From Crambe crambe (taxonomy: Eukaryota > Porifera > Demospongiae > Poecilosclerida > Crambeidae): a stretch of DNA of 64,000 nucleotides. The translations under genes were made by a program, and so were the position numbers. Shown piece by piece: positions 57,901-64,000 of this stretch. The stretch lies in the NCBI GenBank assembly GCA_963924555.1, contig OZ004583.1, positions 2,947,501-3,011,500 on the forward strand, read 5' to 3'. The notes beneath the pieces were generated by a model, which did no database searches, had not been told where the DNA came from, and was given only the letters and a program-made list of their open reading frames with translations. Every line of letters starts with the position of its first letter. Positions within the stretch are counted from its first letter, which is position 1.

Positions 57901-60900
57901 TGCACTGTACCAAAGGCACCACTTCCAAGGTATGCTGTTTCCCTGAATATAGACACAGCTGATTGCACTAAACTGGCAGGTAGTGAATGGCAGACAGCAG
58001 ATACTGCATGACGTTTACATTAGTATAACTGTGTGGCTCAAATTACACCAGCTACTTTTTTTTTGTGATTTTTAGTGTCTGCTGTCTGCCATTTACGCAT
58101 ATACAACCTGATGTAAGGGGGCACTATCCTAAGGGACTAGTCTCAGGGCCCTAAAGATAGTTGCTGCCACCAGAGTTAGACACTACCTAGCTAGTTCCAA
58201 GATAAAATGAATTAATAGCATGAATCATTATTATGTGCATTAGTCAGTCATGTAGGCTGGGGCCTGACACCTGGCAAGTTTAGTGCAATCAGCTATAATA
58301 GTTACATATAGCTAGCTAATACATAAAAGGTGCCATAGAACTCAGCATCTATGCATGATCTTGGTAATTGTAGGCTATGGTATTTGTGGTTTATTTTACA
58401 GATTGATAATCATGTGGTAAAATCATGTGAGTAAGGTGACCATTTACAGACAACAGTTGTTGTAGCTAAGTACATGCAGTGTAATCCTCATTTCTATATT
58501 AGACCATTGCATACTTATGCAACTTACTTTAGTTCCTTTTGAGATATATTGGGTATTCTCAGCTTCTTGAACTGGGTCATCAACTCCCTCTCTTCATTTG
58601 AAGGCATCCAGTAGGGACTATCATAGTCATAAAAATCCTCATCTTCTGTTGGAGTGAACTTGAACTCTTTAGCTTCATCAGGCGATAAAGGATTATCATA
58701 TTCTTCATATTGAGTCTCTCCATTTTTGGCATAGTCGTATTCTCTGCAATTCTCACCATCAATCTCTTCATACTCCTTATCAATAGCCATGGAATTCGTA
58801 GCAAATGTGAGTGAAGCTAACTTTGCTGTTGCTTCTTTATCAATTTGTGATGGATTGGGAGGATTAATTCTTGTATAATTATTTGGATTGGACTCCTACA
58901 ATAATTCATGGATAAAGTTATGGGTCTAATAGAATCCCTGTATAGTGTATACGAACTAATACCAGTGTATTTAATTACCCATGTGCTGTTTTGTGCCTAC
59001 ACAATCCAAAATATGCACTTACAAGTCTATGACGAAGTGAATGTATCTGTAATGAAAATAACAAGTGTTAAACTATGTTGCTTTTAACTAGTTGTAGTCA
59101 ACTTACTCCATCATTCTCTGTATCATCTGAATTAGCAGCCACTGTAATATCCATTTCGTATTCATCTTCATTGTTTACTTTCCTCCTGTCTCTCTTTCTG
59201 GTGTGAAGGAATAGAGCCACACTGATGGTGAATAATATCAGCAGTAGCAACACTATGCCACCAATACTTGTTGATGTAGCGATAACTACCACATTTGGTT
59301 GATTTGTGCTACCTTCACTAGCACTTGGAGAAGTAGTGGCACATATTAGTGTTCCCTGACTGAAGTCAGATGTCATTTGGCAGGTACAGTTCTCTGGACA
59401 TATCAGACCACAATTAGGACCATAGAAATTCTCAGTACATGTTAGAGTAAAACTCATATCTATCGTAGCAAATCTGAAGATCCCAGGGTACGTTGTACTT
59501 TCAGTTGTGCTGCCGACAAGAATTGACACATTGATAGCAAATCTGTCTATTAGCTCATCATTATCATTAGTAATGTTATCATGATCAATGATTTCTAGAA
59601 ATAGTTGAACTCCATCATCAGGCTACAGGAAAATTATAATTTTACATACGTAGTAGCAATGTGTAGTAAATCGTGTGATATTACTTACCCATGATTCTCC
59701 AGAGAATGTAAAATGATTTGAGATGAGTGTGACATTACTGCCATCACTGACTTGGTATGGTGTAAAAAGAGTGGAGCAGTTCCCTTGATTTTGGTCAGAG
59801 ACATAACTAACTGGTGTTCCTGCTGGTCTCTGGCACAGAGAGAAGTAATAGTCACACATTAAGGAGTTAGAACATTGGATTTCACAGCAATCTTGACAGT
59901 CTCTATCTGCACATCTACGTCCAGGATTATCAAAAGAGTGGATGGATACTTGAAGCTCATAGCTGTGAAATTGTGTTTCGCAAAACTGTCCAGTAAAACC
60001 ATTATTGCAGCTACAAACGAAAGAGTTCACTTCATCAATGCAGTGACCGTTGTTACAGTTTGCACTCAAGCAGTCATCAATATTGATGGCACAGTCTTGA
60101 CCAGTGTAACCAGGATCACATATACACGAGAAAGAAGCTAGTTCATCAACACAGCGACCATTATTACAATTTGCACTCATGCACTCATCGATATCGACAG
60201 CGCAGTCGGGACCAGTGTAACCAGGTTGACACACACAGGAGAAGTTGAGGTGACCATCCACACATCTCTGGTTCAGTCCACACTCCACTCCCACACAGTC
60301 GTCTATACTCGTAGCACAGAACTCTCCTGTGAACCCAGGCTCACAGGTGTTACAGTTAGGACCATAGAAATTCTCAGTGCACACTAGAGTGAAATTCATA
60401 TCAATTGTAGCAAATCCAAAGATCCCTGGGTATGTTGTTCTTTCAGTTGTGCTGCCAACAGGAATGGACACATTGATAGCAAATCTGTCTATTAGCTCAT
60501 CATCATTAATGTCATCATGATCTATGATTTCTAGAAATAGTTGAACTCCATCGTCAGGCTACAAGAGTATGATAGTTATGCAGTAAGTGGCTACAGAAAA
60601 TTGTGTGGTACGTATATATAACTCACCCATGATTCTCCAGAGAATGTTATTGGATTTGAGACATTGAATGCCAAATGTGTAAAGATAACATTACTGCCAT
60701 CACTTCTTTGGTGTGATGTAACAAGAGTGGAGCAGTTCCCTTGATTTTGGTCATTGACATAACTAACTGGTGTTCCTGCTGGTCTCTGACACAGAGAGAA
60801 GTAGTACTCACACATTGAATTATTACACTCTTGTTCACAGCAATCTTGACACTCCATATCTGGACATCTACGTTCAGGATTATCAAAAGAGTGGATGGAT

Positions 60901-62030
60901 ACTTGAAGTTCATAGCTGTGGAATTGTGTTTCACAAAACTTTCCAGTAAAACCATTATTGCAGATGCAGGAAAAAGAAGCTACCTCATCAACACAGTAAC
61001 CATGGTTACAGTTAACACCAACACATTCATTAATATTAATACCACAGTCTGGACCAGTGTAACCAGAATCACAGATACACGAGAAAGAAGGTAGTTCATT
61101 AATACAGCGACCATTATTACAATCTGCACTCAAGCACTCATCAATATCGATAGTGCAGCTGGAACCAGTATAGCCAGGCTGGCACCCACAGGAGAAGTTG
61201 AGGTGACCATCCACACATCTCTGGTTCAGTCCACACTCCACCCCCACACAGTCGTCTATACTAGTAGCACAGAACTCTCCTGTGAACCCAGGCTCACAGG
61301 TACAGTTATCAAGACACATACGATTACAGTTAGGACCATAAAAATTCTCAGTGCACACTAGAGTGAAATTCATAATAATTGTAGCATATCCAAAGATCCC
61401 TGGGTATGTTGTTCTTTCAGTTGTTCTACCTACTGGAATGGAGACATTGATGGCAAATCTGTCTATTAGCTCATCAGTGAAAATATTATCATCATGATCT
61501 ATGATTTCTAGAAATAGTTGAACTCCATCGTCAGGCTACAAGAGTATAATAGTTATGCAGTAGCTAAGTAGCTACAGAAAACAGTGTGGTATAACTTACC
61601 CATGATTCTCCAGAGAATGTTATTGGATTTGAGACATTGAATGCCGAATGTGTGAAGATAACATTACTGCCATCACTTCTTTGGTGTGTCGTAACAAGAG
61701 TGGAGCAGTTCCCTTGATTTTGGTCATTGACATAACTAACTGGTGTTCCTGCTGGTCTCTGACACAGAGAGAAGTAATAATCACACATTAAGGAGTCAAA
61801 ACATTGTCGTTCACAGCAATCATCACACTCTATATCAGGACATCTACGTCCAGGATTATCAAAAGAGTGTATTGTGGCATGTAACTCATAACCTCCTTGA
61901 GCCATCACCTATTATTACAGATGTAGTTCATAAAGGTTTGTAGTTGGCAATTATACACATTATTGCTGGCTATTGAACTTACCAGATATGATGTGAGTAG
62001 CAATGAGTGGAAGAGAATACTGAACATCAT
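54970..62030 (-). CDS. Receptor tyrosine kinase with three Notch-ligand-like units and EGF repeats; kinase frameshifted as written
   Basis: Exons (-): 62030-61983, 61908-61600, 61535-60627, 60558-59689, 59622-59107, 59046-59023, 58896-58528, 57942-57711, 57505-57438, 57294-57147, 56323-56117, 56063-55978 and 55162-54970 (3979 nt). Signal peptide, then three units of MNNL-like domain ([23 protein letters not shown]) plus DSL-like start ([14 protein letters not shown]). Units one and two are each followed by an EGF-like half and three EGF repeats (DIDECLSADCNNGRC, cbEGF type). The third leads to a TM helix. The intracellular part has YEEI, QYEEYDNPL, an intact P-loop [20 protein letters not shown] and TAPEAL. 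The 58896-58528 exon has a net +1 nt (near 58860) versus the 47-53 kb paralogue, putting the kinase out of frame and giving an early stop unless corrected by splicing, or unless it is a sequence error. A hairpin lies at about 57986-58093. Confidence 0.75.
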
Positions 62031-62862
62031 GATGTGATACCTACAGCAACCTGTCTAGCTAGTCTCTGTGTAGACACTGTAGTAATTAAGGCTTGCTAGT
62101 TACATGTAGTACGTAGAAGTGCTGTGTGCATGACTTTATATGAATATTATAGCAATCATGTGATGATACATAGTAGGCCTAATACGTACGTAAAATAGTA
62201 GTAGCTTACCATTAATGTATGGCTAGTAGCTAGCTTGTTTAGCTATAACCATGCATGGCATTGTGTCCTCTTCTTAAGCATCAATTGTGAGATTAGCTGA
62301 CAGAGGTGAAAATGATGGCCTCTTGTTTGGATTTGAGTTCCCATATAAAGGAAGTTTAATGGAATTCACAAGTGCAGTGATCCTCATGCAGGGAAAACTT
62401 TCTATTGGCTGGCTGTGTATATGTACATACGTAGCTATATTTACTGATACCTAACTTTGAAACCTTCTACGTATTTAGGTGCTTGACTATGTCAACAGCT
62501 ACATTACACTGCTAGTCTAGTGTATGCAGCATGTCATGAATCCGATTATTCCTTGAGGTTCAACATGATACTGGAGATACTGGATAGCCAGCTTGTTAAA
62601 CTAGTGGTTCATACTCAGTCTGTCTGATTCCACCCTTTCTAATGATCAAATTTTGTGTGAAAAAGTACTATGGCTATTTTACAACAAATTGTTTATGGAC
62701 TCTAGTAAATGGATCATTCTAGCTATTTCCATTGTTTAAATTTGCAACAGTTTTGTGTTCTCGTGCACTTTTTTATTGTAATATTAAAAATGGCCACTAG
62801 ATAATTTAACCAATCTACATAACTAATATGGTCATTGGCTAAACAGTAGCTGATTTTGCTTA

Positions 62863-64000
62863 TCAATTAATAAAATAAGTTTGCTGTTGTTTGCTGAACA
62901 TGTTTTCTGCCTCTGTCAGAGGCGCTCCTAAAGTCCTAGCTTCATTGCTATAGGCAGAGAGATCTTCAGGAGTCCATGAGAGTACTTTATAATCGGGGAG
63001 ATTCAGCATGGAGCAGATATCATAAAAACCAGGTCTTAATGAGGAGTTTGTGTTCCTGCATTATGTAATGGTATATGGTACTATATTATATATTTGCATA
63101 TTCGATACACACTTCAAAAAACATGTAGTTCCCATAGTAGTTTTTACCTTAGCATGGTGATATGTAGCCTCGTTCCTATTTTTTTAATGGGCCTGGGAAC
63201 GAGGCTATATGCTTCATGACCTTGTTGTTATTTTATTTATTTTTTTTATATTTATTCATTTATTTATTTCTTATTTATTTTTTGCTTTTTTTTATTCTTG
63301 ATCAATCAGTTTGCAGAATTAGTTTTTCAAGGGGATTAAGCTATGTATGACAGGCTGGCTGACTTACCATGATTTTATCATAACCTCATAAACAATTCTA
63401 GGACATCCAGGGGGTGGGGGCAAGCGATAACCAGTTGAAATTTTCTTAATAACCTATAATAAGAAGAGTTAAATTATGACCACAAAATGATTATAGTACA
63501 TATGCACCTCTCCATTGGCTTGGCCACTGTATGGTTTAACTCCCAGAGTCCATATCTCGTAGAGGACACAGCCATAACTCCAGACATCACTGGCGGTGGA
63601 GTAGAGACGATAATGTAGAGCCTCTGGAGCTGTCCACTTTACAGGAATCATTCCTCCATGGGACACGTAGTGATTTTCTTTATTGAGATCTCTTGAGAGG
63701 CCAAAATCTCCGATCTAAATATCAATAATTATAATAATGTGCAAAATATCACAGCAGCTGCTTTACAGTTCATTTAGCAGCTATTTCTTCATGGTAGTTG
63801 ACCAGTACACGAACTCCAAATATTATTTGTGAAAATAGCAAGTCAGTTTTATGTTATTGTAGCTATGGGCGCGGGCACACATTGGAGGATGAGGATTAAG
63901 GTTCAATATGTCCCGTATAGTCTATGATGTAGCATATTCAATAGAGAAGGGTACTCTTAATGTCTATGATTACATAAGGATGAATTCTCAAGCTGGCATT
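62863..64000 (-). CDS. Receptor tyrosine kinase, 3' exons only (gene runs off the right edge)
   Basis: Exons 63714-63508 ([34 protein letters not shown]), 63453-63368 (GYRLPPPPGCPR) and 63055-62863 (terminal exon, LRPGFYDI, stop TGA). Lengths (207, 86, 193 nt) and phases equal those of the two complete paralogues. The upstream exons lie outside the window; 63715-64000 is intron. Retained motifs are intact, so this may be a functional third member. Confidence 0.8.
63165..63207. repeat. Mini-hairpin relic of the tagcctcg transposon family
   Basis: tagcctcgttcc ... ggaacgaggcta enclose only about 19 bp. The outer bases match the ends of the 758-bp element at 9099-9856. Intronic in the right-edge kinase gene. 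Confidence 0.6.

Noticed and set aside
59107-62030. Possibility that the ectodomain exons are an independent Delta/Jagged gene
   Set aside because: The last ectodomain exon carries the TM helix and ends in phase 0 directly before juxtamembrane and kinase exons with matching phases, the same order as in the 47-53 kb paralogue, so one RTK gene is the simpler model.
1-64000. tRNA, rRNA or other structured RNA genes
   Set aside because: No cloverleaf-compatible sequence with A/B boxes or rRNA-like stretch was recognised by eye; a covariance-model scan would be needed to exclude them.

Overview
The window looks like a gene-dense, AT-rich, intron-containing metazoan genome. The best guess is a demosponge such as Amphimedon queenslandica. 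That guess is an inference from the gene content: receptor tyrosine kinase arrays with cbEGF ectodomains, death-domain and AIG1-type GTPase genes, an orphan multi-pass membrane protein of a type I associate with sponges, short introns and very dense hairpin MITEs. No species was confirmed by a search.

Layout. (1) 1-13795, + strand: the 3' part of a multi-exon LRR protein of the STK11IP/nischarin family, with an intronless POT-family transporter nested antisense in one intron (1124-2932) and two MULE-like elements with 10-bp target duplications in other introns. (2) 13969-19894, + strand: a complete 15-exon BPI/LBP-like gene (483 aa) starting only 173 bp after the previous stop codon. (3) 20.1-26.9 kb: an intergenic patchwork of palindromes, nested MITEs and short interspersed repeats. 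(4) 26965-34214, - strand: an intact glycine-zipper AIG1-like GTPase, broken and partly inverted remnants of a related tandem-GTPase gene, and a death-domain gene whose first exon ends in a 2A-like NPGP motif. (5) 35012-38457, + strand: a decayed segmental duplicate of BPI exons 6-15. (6) 38.6-42.6 kb: repeat-rich, with a palindrome carrying arms of about 200 bp and a likely solo LTR. (7) 42663-44408, + strand: a single-exon multi-pass membrane protein. (8) 45.9-64 kb, - strand: a tandem array of receptor tyrosine kinases (one fragment, two complete loci, one gene entering from the right edge) with an LTR-retrotransposon remnant between the two complete loci.

The most notable system is the kinase array. 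The extracellular parts resemble Notch ligands: a domain like MNNL followed by the start of a DSL domain, with three such units separated by EGF repeats in the 55-62 kb gene and one unit without EGF in the 47-53 kb gene. These are fused to a transmembrane segment, a tyrosine-rich juxtamembrane region (containing YEEI) and an RTK catalytic domain. Exon phases were worked out by hand. The 47-53 kb gene closes as 2064 nt (687 aa). The 55-62 kb gene carries a net +1 nt in its juxtamembrane exon relative to its paralogue, so as written its kinase is out of frame with its receptor part. BPI-like, death-domain and GTPase genes next to each other hint at an innate-immunity-flavoured neighbourhood, but no functional link is shown by the sequence.
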